64,000 nucleotides of DNA from Ascaris suum (Eukaryota > Nematoda > Chromadorea > Rhabditida > Ascarididae), in contig CM024171.1 of NCBI GenBank assembly GCA_013433145.1, forward strand, positions 11,160,065-11,224,064, given 5' to 3'. The notes beneath the pieces were generated by a model. That model was not told the DNA's origin, searched no databases, and saw only the letters and a list, made by a program, of their open reading frames with translations. Shown here piece by piece: positions 13,658-25,640 of this stretch; position 1 is the stretch's first letter, and every line of letters starts with the position of its first letter. A program made the translations under genes and the position numbers.

Positions 13658-13735
13658 CAGACCGACCGCTAACCGATCCTTTCAGAAAAAATTTCCACCC
13701 AGACCGACCGCTAAGTGATGCATGCAGAAAAAAAT
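13658..13735. repeat. Imperfect 42-bp tandem duplication
   Basis: cagaccgaccgctaa followed by a short variable part and cagaaaaaaattt-like sequence occurs twice with a 42-bp period. It lies about 230 bp after the hairpin at 13393. Confidence 0.75.
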
Positions 13736-14171
13736 TCGTTATTTCTAGCCACTCGTTGCTGGTGGTGTCGTTATTCGTAAATCAAATCATTCTCAAGCGC
13801 ATATAGCTTCATAAGGAAGATGATCAATTCAAGTACAGGGTTACATTCACCAAATTCCACCATCGTTTCCTTCGTCATTTACAAGTTCGAACAACCTGAT
13901 GGGTGAAATTACACTTGTTTACGCATAGCCAAAATATCGCCGTAATATCGTTAGCAAAAATTTTCAAAAAAAGGTGGATAAATGTGGCAGAAAAGTTGCC
14001 GCAATATGCGTTTTCGCATCGAGTAGGCTGTCAGTAAGCTGTCAGTAAAAAATAAACGTGCAAAATCATGCGTTCCACATTTTAATTGACTCGATTTTCC
14101 TTCAGAGATTCCTCTATGACTAAATCGTAAATTATTTTTTGATGTAGACAACGTAAATGACGTTTAATGCA

Positions 14172-14209
14172 GAAATGACGTCATCACGTCAGAAATGACG
14201 TCATCACGA
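14172..14209. promoter_or_regulatory. Tandem full CRE sites (TGACGTCA) in a 20-bp repeat
   Basis: agaaatgacgtcatcacg occurs twice with a 20-bp period. Each copy contains the palindrome TGACGTCA (14176-14183 and 14196-14203), the consensus site of CREB/ATF bZIP factors. A third near-match (tgacgttt) lies just upstream. The nearest gene downstream is the CDK2AP homologue, 1.65 kb away. Confidence 0.45.
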
Positions 14210-15836
14210 TGTGCTTTTTGCAAATATTCGTAAAACACACATAAAAGTGTTTAAGGAACATCGTTTAAATATTAATATTGATAGATATATTCAGTGAAAT
14301 ATTCGATACCGAAATGAAATCATAGTTGACGAGGAATATTTCGATAATAATAACAAGTAATTATAGATAAGTGAAGAAAAGAAAACATTAGTGATCTTAT
14401 ATATGATAAGAACGGCACTCCCTCCGTCGAAACACACGACCGGGTGAACGAAACTGCGTACACTTTGCGAAGACTTGAAAAGTATACGCCAAAAAAAAGT
14501 AGTAAGTAAAGGAGAACAAAAAATGGCGCATAATTACAGTAAAGAATTCCATAATGACCAAAAAATAAAATGGAACATATATTCTAAAATTCTGCTCAGT
14601 TTTTTCAACGCAAAATGATCTTTTTAGTGAAAATTATTTCAAAAAAAAAAAATCTGATCGCTTTGAAATTCGTATAGAAATGTGCCTAAAATTTGAAGAG
14701 AATTATTTGAATTCATCGCAGAATTCCAAATTTTTTGCATTCTAAACCTTTTATACTTTACAATCGAGTAAAACATCAAATGAAAATAACCAAATATATT
14801 TCAAATCCAACAAAAGGGAAAACATAAGTTAACTTTCGTCCCTCTCATCACAACAATCTTCCACCATCTCACTTCACAATGGTTTAGAGCTTTGACAGCT
14901 GAAGGCTTTATTGGTTGCTGAAGAAGCGCATCATACGCAAAAAAAACGACTAATTCAAGTTTAGAAATCAGCTGTCCGGAACGCAGATGACAACCGGCTG
15001 TCAATATTGGACGTTTTGCTCCACTCAATTCACGTTCCCCCAAAAACACACGCCCATATGACACACCCAACCACGCCTTCCCAGCGAACGCAGCATGGAT
15101 TTGTGCGGTGCGCGTTGCGTCGCGGTTGCGACTTTCTGAGCAGTCATTGCTTTACGTGTTATATGGCTTGTTGAGTCGTTCTCCTCGGTACTGATCGGTG
15201 AGTGTGGACTAGGCTTGTTTAATTTCCTGAGGAAGCAGGTGGAGAAGCGGAAGATAGCCTTTAAAGGTAACCGAGGACACTCACAGTGTAATGCTATTTG
15301 AGGGGATGTGAGAAGCTAGCGTTCCTCGCACTCTCTCCTTCAATTTTCTTGATAGTGTTACCGCTGGTTGCAACTTTCGTTCCCAAATTGTTTTTCCTTC
15401 CCAGTTCAGTTGCCACTACTTCAGCCACAATAAGGCGTTTGCAGAAGTTCCAAATGCTCTCTGATTAGAAACTCTTATGCTTCAGGAAATATGTTCGATT
15501 AGATAGACCTCAGGTTCAAGTGGTTTTACTCTTTGATATTTCATCCAGAAGAAGCATGTCATCGTCTTCGCTCGGCTGCATACTAGTAAGGAACGTTTAC
15601 CGTCCAATGAACAGTGACGAAACAGCTTTCCACTTATCATGCTCTCCCCTTTCCTCCTCCCTCTTGGCCATTAGATGTTGTTTTCTTCGCAGGTCCGTTC
15701 AACCGAGAGCATTTTTCACCCCACTCGAGTAAGGCAACAGTAATTGCATTCTTTATTTCAACAACAAATCCAAATTATAGGAGGTAGGATGATCATCGCT
15801 AGATAAATGCAGATGAATGATCGTTCGTTAAATCGG

Positions 15837-15846
15837 TTATTTGCAG
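15837..15846 (+). promoter_or_regulatory. Acceptor 10 nt before the CDK2AP start (trans-splice candidate)
   Basis: ttatttgcag ends at 15846, and the ATG follows at 15857. A conventional upstream exon is possible too: two mini-exon-like segments lie at 15549-15585 and 15693-15728. Confidence 0.4.
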
Positions 15847-15856
15847 CTCTTGGGTG

Positions 15857-17292
15857 ATGTCGGCTGAGGACCTTACAACGACGGTGCATCAGGTTAATAG
15901 CAATCATTCATCAACGACGGCAACCTTACCTCAATATTCGGTACCCGCACCACAAGTTGCTGGCGCATCCAAGTACAGTCAACTTCTAAGTGTATGCTTC
16001 TTTATATTATTTGTTAGATTATTGCGTTGTACTTCAGAACGGAGAGATAAATGATGTGATGGACGCATTTCGTACCCCCTAATATTGATGCATCGTTTTC
16101 TATTCGATTGTACGATGTCACCATTCGCGATATCCACACTGATAATAGAGGCCATAATTGCCTAAATAAAGCGGACTGGAATACTTATGGGATGTTTTGG
16201 TACTAGTATTACAGAAATGTTTTCTTGAGGTCATTTATTTGCATAATTAGGCATTGCTGTGCATTTACAATTGGTATCGAAAAAGGCTGCAAAAGTACGC
16301 ATTTAGGTCTGCTTTTAGTAGATGCGTCTCGTGTAAATATGCACTGCTGGAAATTTCCTCAAGGGATTATTTCACTTGTTTCTTAAAAAATCTCCTACCA
16401 AAGTGAACCAGATACAAATTCAATTATAAGCTTTTAAAAGCCGAAATTATATTTATTGTTTTATGAAATGCACCCCAATTAGGCTACATTTTACAGCAAT
16501 ATAGCTAAGAGTCATGTTCGTTGAATAAGCAGCCGACATTGTTTGCAGTTGAAGACACGCGTTACGTTCCGATTCGACGTGCACTAGAACTTACTTCTGG
16601 GTTTTTAGAGGGGGGGGGGGGGAGGAAATATAGGTCTCCACAATGTGTTTTGCCGAAAATTGCACATTTTCCGCTATAAAAGTTTCAGGTGCAATTTTCG
16701 TTGGTTTGAATTTATTGATGATGCATTGCTTTCCTCTGAATATTCTTTTATGAAATAAGCTTCTCTGATTGAGGCAAAGATTTGCCTGGCTGTTATCGTT
16801 TCAATAAGTAAACATGGGTGATCCATTAGGCGACGGCAGATGACATCAGCAAGATAAGAACGATGCCTAAAGTCATTTATCCTTTTTTTTGAAGTAATAA
16901 TTTCGAATCTTGAAGTCATTTATTATCCCCCACTCAAAGTGAAAACCATTTCCTCTTATCCAAAGCTGTAACACTACGATGCTGGCACGTTGCCACTGAA
17001 AAGTTGCATATAGGATCCGAGATTTTGCTTATATAGGGCGCATTTTATAGTACTGTTGCAAGTTAAGTTAAGGAATAAAATTTTTTGTTGAGTTCATATC
17101 AACGTAAAAAATTGTTCGTCGTTTCGTGTGGCAATATTCGGATTGCAGGTGATCGAAGAGCTGAGCAAGGATATCCGACCCACGTATACGGGCAACAAAA
17201 TTTGTGCTGAACGACTCAAGAGAAGCATCATCCACGCGCGTATTCTCGTCAGGGAATGTATCCTGGAAACTGATCGTAACGCTCGTCAATAG
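15857..17292 (+). CDS. CDK2-associated protein 1/2 (DOC-1) homologue, 2 exons, 92 aa
   Basis: Exons are 15857-15991 and 17149-17292 (stop TAG), joined in phase 0 by a gtatgc..ttgcag intron. The conserved C-terminal domain is clear: SKYSQLLS, then [17 protein letters not shown], then [17 protein letters not shown] and ETDRNARQ. It matches human CDK2AP1/CDK2AP2, which bind CDK2 and are small subunits of the NuRD (Mi-2/CHD) remodelling complex. The N-terminal 40 residues are Ser/Thr/Pro-rich and unconserved, as in the family. Length is 92 aa against about 115-126 in human. The ATG lies 10 nt after an acceptor (ttatttgcag, 15837-15846), either a trans-splice site or the border of an upstream exon. 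DPH7 begins 209 bp after the stop on the same strand. Confidence 0.9.
16610..16621 (+). repeat. Poly-G run in the CDK2AP intron
   Basis: A run of about 12 G within the 1.16 kb intron between the two CDK2AP exons. Confidence 0.8.
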
Positions 17293-17501
17293 GTGTTCCG
17301 CACTCTGCATCTGCCTCGATATTTCCGCCCCATTTATTAGGACTGCTGTAACTCTTCTCCCCACCAATTGTTTTTATTTCTTTCGATCTATTACATATCA
17401 ACTAAAAAGTGGCATATCGTTCTTTAATTGCCTATTTTATGTGCCGGTAGTCGGAAGTACATCGCATATAGCTTTACACTATCTTCCTCGTTGAACCAAC
17501 G

Positions 17502-20293
17502 ATGCCATCGAAATCGTCAGGGAGTGTTGTTTTACCGCAGAGGCCTGCTGCGCTGAGCTTTTATGAGGACGGATCGCGTCACCTGGTTGTTTCTACCTAT
17601 GAACTGGAAAGTGAATTATCGCGCAAGGGCAGCTTTTTCTTCCTCAGTGACTCAGTGGTGGTCGACTCGTTGCCAATGTCTGCCGGTGTCTTCCGGTTTG
17701 AGGTGTTGCCGGATGGACGTATAGTGGCAGCACTTACGAATGGCTGTCTTAGCATGGTCGATCCGAGGATTTCTTCTGTGCGTGATTTGATGGTTGCCGA
17801 CGCTCGCATTCTTCTCGACGTTTCTGTTCAAGATTGCAAAGCGATAACGTCAGACGACCATGGCTTAGTGCATATTGTAGACCTCAATAACGGTATGTCG
17901 CCTGTTGATGTATTCATTAAATTTCCTTGTTTACCATAATTCGCGAGGTTTGCAGTGGTATCATTTAAAATGGATGACCACTTGATAGCGTTCTCAATGA
18001 TCCGATTACTTTGTAAGCAAAAGTGTGTATTGCGATAAGGTGCTTTGTGCAACAAAAATAACTCGTGCAAATTCTAGGAACGTGTCCAATTAGCAATTTT
18101 TGAGGTATTCGGGGTGGTGCATAGTCCGTCACTAATAGCTCCTTCCTGATTAATGATGCACTTAAAGAATTAAGCGAAGTTATTGCATCGTATTTTCACG
18201 CAGTATTATCTTTTCTTGTAAGTTATTAATTTAGAACGTTTTTACTCATAAGAAACTCCACGATTCGACCATAAGAAAATTGCTGAGTGAACGTGTTTGA
18301 GTTGACAGTGATTTTTGAGGAGCGATAATCATAGTAGCTCCATCCTATAAACTGTTGTGGTCCGTTAAGGCAAATCGCTGCCCTATAGGATATGCGTATC
18401 GTTGCAAAAATTACTGGAAACTGAATTAATTGCTTATAGGTAAAACTCACAGATACTTCATTAAATCATCGTAACGGATACAAATTTGATCATGGGAATG
18501 GCATGGTAATAAGGAAACGCATGAACATAATTCGCAGACATTATTTTCTGTCACTGTTTTTCTTTCATCAAACTTGCAGTCAACATGTCATATAAATTCC
18601 AATCATCTTCTTGTCATAGAGCAATAATTGTAAATTATATGACTTTCAGGAAAAGTGCAGTCGTTTCAAGCACATACGTTGCCCTTCACGGGTGAAGGAT
18701 GCGAAGTGTGGAGCACGGCATGGATCGGCGAACACTGTTTCGTTTCCGGTGGTGAAGATGCCCTTCTGAAGGTTTGGGATTGCAGAAGTAACGCCAAAGC
18801 AAGCGCTCTTAGTGCGGTACATTCGAGTGGCGTGGTGTGTTTGAAATATGAAGATGACTTACGCCTCTTAAGCGGCTCTTATGACGAACACATTCGCCGA
18901 TTTGATATGAGAATGATCGGCGACCCACTAATCGAAAGAAATGTAAGTGCTATCAGCAATGTAATTAGATATCGTTCGTGGAGAAATTCAATAGCTAGCC
19001 TATCGGGGATTGATAACGAAATCTCTGCACTCCCTTTTTACATTCGCAGTTATAGCAAGTGACCATCCTGAATTTGTAGGCCGATGAGCTGTAAGCTTAA
19101 AAGAGGCTTTTTAATCTCCCAGAAGGATCAATTGTGGACGCTTGATGGACAGCAATTAAAACTCCTAGATACGAAATTATGAGCGCAATTGCATACATTT
19201 CCATTAAAAGCAGTGATCGGATAAAGTCTTCTAGAAAAACCTTAAATATGCGTTTGGAGATATCCGTAAAGCTTTTATGACTGCTCTCTAGTGCTTCTAG
19301 GTATACTAGAGGTAGCTCTTATATCTCCTTTCGAATCACCAAACATCAAATTTTTGCCCTTTTAGCTAGTTTTATTGTCGGTAGCGAGCAAAAAGTTTTT
19401 TTTAAATGAAAACCCGTTCAAGTGTTTCTAAAAGTTTTTTTTTTTCTGCCGAACTATCGCGGCAAAATAATGCTTAGTGGATAGAAATTGAAGGCACCAT
19501 AGTCTGATATGAGAGCATTGTTTTAAACTTGAAAGCATCGAAGTAGGCAAAAATTCATCGCCATCACCAAATTTTTTTCGCTGAATATCGGTTTTCATGC
19601 ATCGACAATATGCGCACGCAATGAACTCTTCTATGTGAGATTATTTTAACTCCGAAACAAAATAAATTTGCGAACGATTCGTTGAAATTGATTCACTCAT
19701 AAGAGATTTATGTCGTATTTTATTAATTAAGGTAGAATATATTCCATTATCCTACGATCGGGGATGTTAACTGCAGCTATAAGTTTGTATAATAAAATAA
19801 TTTGAATATACGATTATTTCTGACGCTGTGAGACGTTTCGCAATAAACGATGATCAAAATATGATGGAATTAAATAAATAGTCACAAGAGCTTGATGGAA
19901 AATTTATTCTTATCAGCAATTAGCAAATTTCAAGTGCTATAAATTAAACGATATTATTTATCTCTATGTACCTTTGTTTGTAGCAAGTTGTAATTTCTGT
20001 CTTAGAGCGTATCATTCACCCATTAACAGTGCTTTGAGATGAATCCAAAATCACAGTTATTTCAGCTAGGCGGAGGCGTGTGGGCAATCGGATATGCCGG
20101 TAATCATCATTTGATCGTCTCATGTATGTATAATGGATGGTGTCTAATCGACGAGAACAACTTCAATGAACTGGAATCGAATCATAGTTTGGGTGATAAA
20201 CTCCTATATGGCGCTTGTTTTTGCCCGAATTGCAGCCTTATTGCCTCATGCACCTTCAACAATTACACCGTCAATTTTGAGAAGTTATTCTGA
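17502..20293 (+). CDS. DPH7: Diphthine methylesterase DPH7 (WDR85), WD40 protein, 3 exons, 303 aa
   Basis: Exons are 17502-17892, 18650-18942 and 20066-20293 (stop TGA), with intron phases 1 and 0. DPH7 removes the methyl ester from diphthine on elongation factor 2, the step before the final amidation to diphthamide, in the cytosol. The central repeats carry the family hallmarks GEHCFVSGGEDALLKVWDCR (about 160-179) and LLSGSYDEHIRRFDMR (about 204-219), followed by GGGVWAIGYAGNHHLIVSCM and the C-terminal LGDKLLYGACFCP / SCTFNNYTVNFEKLF, which align with human DPH7. The N-terminal HLVVSTYEL corresponds to the human ACGTYQL segment. It is shorter than human (452 aa), lacking loops. It starts 209 bp after the CDK2AP stop with no AATAAA between. 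The suspected gene on the other strand converges on its 3' end. Confidence 0.92.
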
Positions 20294-20917
20294 GAGTAGA
20301 CGAATGTGAATGTGGGATTATCATCAATTATTGGCAACAGGAAAGAAGGGTAAACATTATCAGTTGCTGGTGATAAAATGAGAAATGGTCGTTTACTGCG
20401 AAGCGGTAGTTGAATACTGGAAAGAGACTGAAGCGAGAGGGAGAGAGGTGAGGGGGGAGGGGGAGGGAGGAAAGGTCGAGAGGGCAGCACCATGAAATTT
20501 TAGGACGCCTAAAATGAATCGAGCAGTCATGTATCGGCGTGAATGAATTTTTTTTGAGCAGCTGTGAGGAATTCAAATTTTCTCGTAGTCTTTCGACTTT
20601 GCTGATTGAAGAATCTTGTCGATTATGCGTTCATTTTATTTATGCAAATAAACTTTTGAGCTTGTCTACCGGAGTTCAATCTTACGCGCCAAAGTTTTCG
20701 CAATTTTACTGGAAATATTTCAACTCGTTGAAGCCTCTAAAACAATTATATTAGTGAAAGAGTAAGTGGCTCATATATAATTTCTCTCAGATATAGAGGC
20801 TGCACAAAAGTCGTGCTCAAATTGAGATGTATAATAGAGAAGTATGGAATAAGAGGCAGGACGAAGTATTGATGCATTTTAACAGTTGAGGTAGAATAGA
20901 CACTAAAATGATTAGTG
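20294..20917. other. Convergent intergenic region
   Basis: About 620 bp separate the DPH7 stop from the stop of the minus-strand candidate gene. It holds a GA-rich tract at 20430-20480 and opposed poly(A) signals near 20640. No further gene is seen. Confidence 0.5.
20635..20652. terminator. Opposed AATAAA poly(A) signals
   Basis: TTTATT at 20635-20640 is AATAAA on the minus strand, and AATAAA at 20647-20652 is on the plus strand. They could end the minus-strand candidate gene and DPH7 respectively, about 280 nt and 350 nt after their stops. Confidence 0.4.
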
Positions 20918-23900
20918 TTATCCTTCAATGCCCAATCTAGTCTCCATCTCCGCGGTATTTCGCTTTCCGTAAGCGTAAGCAGCCGGTGCTTCAGGAGTAA
21001 GAATGCTTGAATGAGGCTGTAAGTAGAATCTCTTGTTAGTCGGATTTCTTCGACGATAGGATATGAACAAAAACGATCTTGTTGGGGCTGAATATTGCAC
21101 TATGAGTTTTGTCTAAGTGTACTGAAATAATAGTTAGAGTTTGTTTGTTTTATTATAAGCGAAGTCATTATCGCTTACTATTATGACATGTTCCACATAT
21201 TGGCATGTAATGGATGGAGCAGTGTTGGCAATTCTGAAATATTGATTTTGCATTACGGGTTAAAGTGAGTTTGCTATAGGGGGCTATTGCTGCCACACAT
21301 CTGCACATCGTCAGTGCGTCTGAAAATATGTGCGGCAAAAACACAATTATCATCCCTTCCTCCCGAAAAGGTGTCGACTGAAAGCTGCAAAGAAGATTTG
21401 AGTGGGCTGCAACATATGCCATAGTCGGAAGACATATAGCTGTTCGGCTTTGCTGTCGTAAAAAAGCACTGCGTCAGGTGATACGGGTCCACGGTCGCAG
21501 TAATTGCGCGGAACTGCCAGGGACATCGAGGGATGGCTGACAAGTCAGTCGTGAATGCAACTGAAGTAAATACGGTCGGGAATACCTCAATTTGTTTCCC
21601 TGTAAAGTGAACTGATGTGCAGTCCCAACAATACTTCGTATAGCTTTGTCTCATTTTGACGAAGTGATAATCTCAAGCGCCGTATTCTGGCATGTCCTGA
21701 AAGTCGTCCGAATGGAATTTTAGAGATGTGAGCAGCAACATTTGCGCTCGAAAAGGTATACTTCGCGTCACTTCATAACCGCCTAACACACTGACACAAT
21801 ATGCACTCTATCGATCACGAGTATAGCTGCTTACATCCCCAGTGCTATACGTTCCCCGTAAGCTTGTAGCGGACAGAAGTCTGATTGAGAGTCATTTTTA
21901 AGCCGATTTTGCTGTGGTTTTAAGAATCTCTTTGTGCATTGTGTTCTCTTTTCTGACGAATAACAGCTTCATGTTTTACTTTTCTTTGCTTCAGTAATAT
22001 TACTTCATGTTTTGCTTTTAGTACATACATAAGCACATCTCTCAATTCCCATAGAACCTCACCACTTACTAAACTTTATCACAAATTGCTATGTACAAAT
22101 GTTGTCTGAAAGCCGCAAGGCATAAAAGCGTTGCGAATAACTCCAGTCTAATAGGACTTGCGAACGTGGAAAGATGGTGAGGGTGGGGTATTTCATCCAC
22201 CATACCATAGGACACGATTGCACACAAAATTTCTGCTTAGGAATCAGTTCGCAGTTTTGCAGCTAAAAAATACAAACGTCAAAAAGATGCGACTATTTGG
22301 CCCATATTTATTTATATGCCCGGTTGGTCACACGCATTCCCGACGTTCTAAATGTCTAGTGTCTGCATTATCCAATTTCATTTTCACGAAAATAGAGAAG
22401 ACAACTAATTGGCTCACATCCAATCGTCTAAATGAAATTCGAAAATTCACGATCGCGAGCGGCGATTGCGCGCGTACGGCGTTGCGAAAAAAGTTTCGCA
22501 GCCGGTTAAGCTGCAACGAAGTGGGCCAAGCGAGGGTGGGAAGGTTGCTGCTTGTGTTGCATATTTGCAAAGAGTAGGCGATCAGGTTTTTATGCGAGTT
22601 GGTTATGTTGATGTGTGCATAGGCGTACTATGTGATTCGTTTTATTCGTAGACCTGTGTAGGTTGCTTACACCAAAATTAGTGCTCCTATATGGTATATG
22701 TCTCAGAAACCATTTCGGGTGTAAATCGCTTTTCGGCTTCACTTATTTTTAAGCCCGATTGCACGATCAGTGTGATTAGGCTTACTCATTATAGTTTTTA
22801 GAAGCTGTTAAATGGTCGGTCGGTCCATCGTAGATCAAGAAGTCCGCAAAACCACGTGTTGCGCCGATTCGTCTCATGTGGCACTCCATAATCCGCAAAA
22901 TTTCCTGAATGTTGTGCATCCACAAGCAGTGCTCAATGCATATTGCTATCACTGCAATATGCAGTGATAGCATATGCATTGAACGTTCCACTGCTTCCTT
23001 CTTGCATCAGCTGCTCCGCAGTTATGTGACGGGGGAGAGGGGGGGGGGGGTTGGGAGGAAGAAAGGGAGGAAATGACAGCAAATTTTTGCGATTTCTGGG
23101 ATGGAGTCCATAGCGAATCGGTAAACAAACATGGGAAGGAGTGAAATTTTCAAGAGTTTTGAAGACCATTTATCCGGAGGTGCAAAATTTTCGAAACCTT
23201 TCTTGGCCAAGCTAGCCGATCAGCAAAGTCCATCATTCACTGGTCACTAGAAGTAGGCCTTCTAACAAATTCGTTCGGGCAGATTACAGTCCATTATATG
23301 AAAAGTGATCTCGGAGAGCATAGCAGTTAACAGAACCACAAATTTTACCAGAAATGATAGATGGCAATGTTTCCCGAAGAAGAGGTTTGAGAAGTGAAAG
23401 GTGACGTTGGAGTGGCGCACCTGTTTGCGGCTTCGCTAAAGGTTTTTCTTCAACATAGGCAGGATTTGTGTGCCTATATGTTTTGCGTGAACATGAGTAG
23501 GATTTCCTATGGGAGGTTGATAGTTGTTTTGCTGTTATATCATCATAAATTAAGAGAGCAAGTTGGTAGGTAAGTTTTAAAAAAAAAGGGATTTTATGAA
23601 TGAAAATGGAATCTCATAAATGGAGATAAAGTTCCACGGAGTTACAGTTCAACAGATCAACTACGGAACGTTCTCTTGGTGAGGAAAAACATTCGTGATG
23701 AATTTGGAGAGGGATGCAAATGCGATGCTTGTCAGTCGAAACGAATGTGCTATATAACGCAATGCAATGTTGAAGACGTCGATCAGCCACATCACTATCG
23801 CCTTCGTGCAACAAAGAACTACACGATTGCGACTGACTCACAACACTGCTGCGTTGCTAATTGGTATCTGTCTTCCCGATAGCATTTCTTTGTTGAGCTA

Positions 23901-24276
23901 ATATTTCATCAGAGATACCTCAGACGATCATTTAGTTCTTTGTTGTAAAAAACGTTTTAGTTAACTTGTTGTCTGTCGCTTTACAATTGTGCCCGGTCAT
24001 CGACGTTGTGGTAACTGCGCCAAATACTGATAAGCCACGTCGGAGTCTCTAACAAACCTCCCGCCGTGATAAAAGTTTTCAAGGCGCATTAACCTGTGGC
24101 TGCATGCAGCAGTATTGTGTAAGATGCTGACTGCATGCAATAGTAATATATAGATGTTAGCGATCAGAAACGCTGCTAGGTAGCCGAAATTAATGTAACG
24201 AACAAGGGAGTCTAGACGGTGACAGAATTCTGGTTGAAACAACGCAAAATGATGCAGCACCCACAAGGAATAAGGG
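20918..24276 (-). CDS. Unidentified minus-strand gene, partial tentative model
   Basis: I do not recognise this protein. Splice-bounded segments on the minus strand, 5' to 3', are: 24276-24094 (60 codons, with one hydrophobic stretch FGYLAAFLIANIYILLLHAV that looks membrane-spanning); 23818-23665 (51 codons, Cys/His-rich); 22904-22786 (39 codons, EILRIMECHMRRIG, then GFADFLIYDGPTDHL); 21696-21613 (27 codons); and the last exon 21087-20918 ending in AYGKRNTAEMETRLGIEG and TAA. The phases of the first three join correctly, as do those of the last two. The link between 22786 and 21696 does not fit without another exon. The last exon has a good acceptor (gcaatattcag) and balanced composition and is the best supported. 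No 5' end was found before the lipoyl synthase gene. Confidence 0.35.
22933..22982. repeat. Near-perfect 24-bp palindrome with 3-nt loop
   Basis: tcaatgcatattgctatcac (22933-22952) and the next four bases are the reverse complement of 22960-22982 apart from one extra T; 13 inner base pairs are perfect around the loop ata. It is a strong hairpin or cruciform, just upstream of a tentative minus-strand exon. Confidence 0.85.
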
Positions 24277-25640
24277 CTAAAGCGAAAGACGAATACCTCA
24301 TAAAATGGTTTTTTTTACTGTTCTAGGACCACTTCGTCTTCATTCACGATATAGGCAGATGATCGAACTCTGCATTATACTTCCATAGGGCATCTTTATA
24401 TCGTGTTATCGAAGTCGCAGCATTGTTTTATACATGCTTACGGAATTGTTAGTGGTGTTGGCTAAAGGTGTGAACGTGTGCACAGCAATTAATTTGTTAT
24501 ATTGAATGTCAACTCTTCATCGAAGTAAGTGTATGTGGAATGCACTTGCCAGCTGCAGCGATGTGTTTCTTAACAAGCGTTTTTTTTTTCTACGCCTCTT
24601 GAATCACTTACAGGCAAAAAAGGTTTTTTTTTTCTCCATGAGGTACGACAATGCGATCATATCCGAACTCATTTTTCTTCTCGATTTTTCGCAGAAAGTT
24701 ACTTTTGATTTTGGAATTTATGAATTTGCTCGAAAGCTAGGAAAACGCATTATTTATTTGCAGTTATATAGGAGAAACGTGTTTTAATTGTTCTCTATGC
24801 ATATTAGTGCTATCATTATTTTCTTTTTTTGTGCACGAATGCAACAGCAAATTTCTTTGAAGGCGAAATTGTTAGCGAACAATGACCAAAATGATGCAAG
24901 CATGACAGGTGTTTCTTTGCATGCGAATCATCTGCGGCGATCAAATCGTAGTACACTCTTTGAGATTGCTTTATGAGAGTGCCATTAAGGGGACATTAAA
25001 ATGTTTTGTTCATTACTCTAGCAGACTGCAGCTAAAATATGAAACTGTAAATACCATAACAGCTATCTATATACTTTTTTTCTATTTGCTTCTTTCACTT
25101 CACATATTGCGTAGCATGATGCAACCATTGTGTGTTATTTCAATGCCATTTCGATGCTTCTTGTTATGGATGCATATCGAAGCAATAGGGAATCTAGATG
25201 AACCCCTTCAATTTTGTCGCTTATATATAACAAGTTTGCTTGTCCAAGAGAATCTCTTAGTAAGAAGGAAGTTCCCATAGCCATATCCGTGTCTGTGAAG
25301 CCTTGTTCCTCATCCCAGTCTTTACTTCCGATTATGTATAGAAAGTGTATTTTGCCGTGTAAAATGGCATTACAGTGTTCAAATCTTTGTGTTCATCCTC
25401 ACATTATGCACCTTTGATCGGCATAGACTGAATCCCTGTTACCGAAGTGTTTATTGGGTTGATATGATCGGTTAGTTTACATTCTTTTATGCCGACCAAT
25501 TCTGTTCGTTCTCTGTTTAAATGTTTTGCTTTTTTTTTGCGTCAACATTTCATCAAGTTGTTGTTGGCGTCGTATTTCGTGGAACACTGCGAGCGTGGAT
25601 GTTGCTTCTGTCTTTAAGGCGTCATTCGTACGGGTAGTTG

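Larger units (their letters stand above)
9852..15846. other. Intergenic stretch with small repeats, no gene supported
   Basis: Short open frames occur on both strands, but none has splice borders or a recognisable family. The open frame at 13397-13627 (76 codons, sequence-balanced) is the most protein-like, but it begins inside a hairpin and I could not link it to other exons. Listed separately are a 22-bp tandem repeat, a hairpin, a 42-bp tandem repeat and a pair of CRE sites. A CpG-richer stretch near 15070-15220 could be promoter or 5' UTR of the CDK2AP gene. Confidence 0.4.

Noticed and set aside
23676..23882. Plus-strand Cys-rich frame (GEGCKCDACQSKRMCYI)
   Set aside because: It lacks splice borders and lies opposite a minus-strand segment whose phases fit its neighbours; not strong enough to list as a gene.
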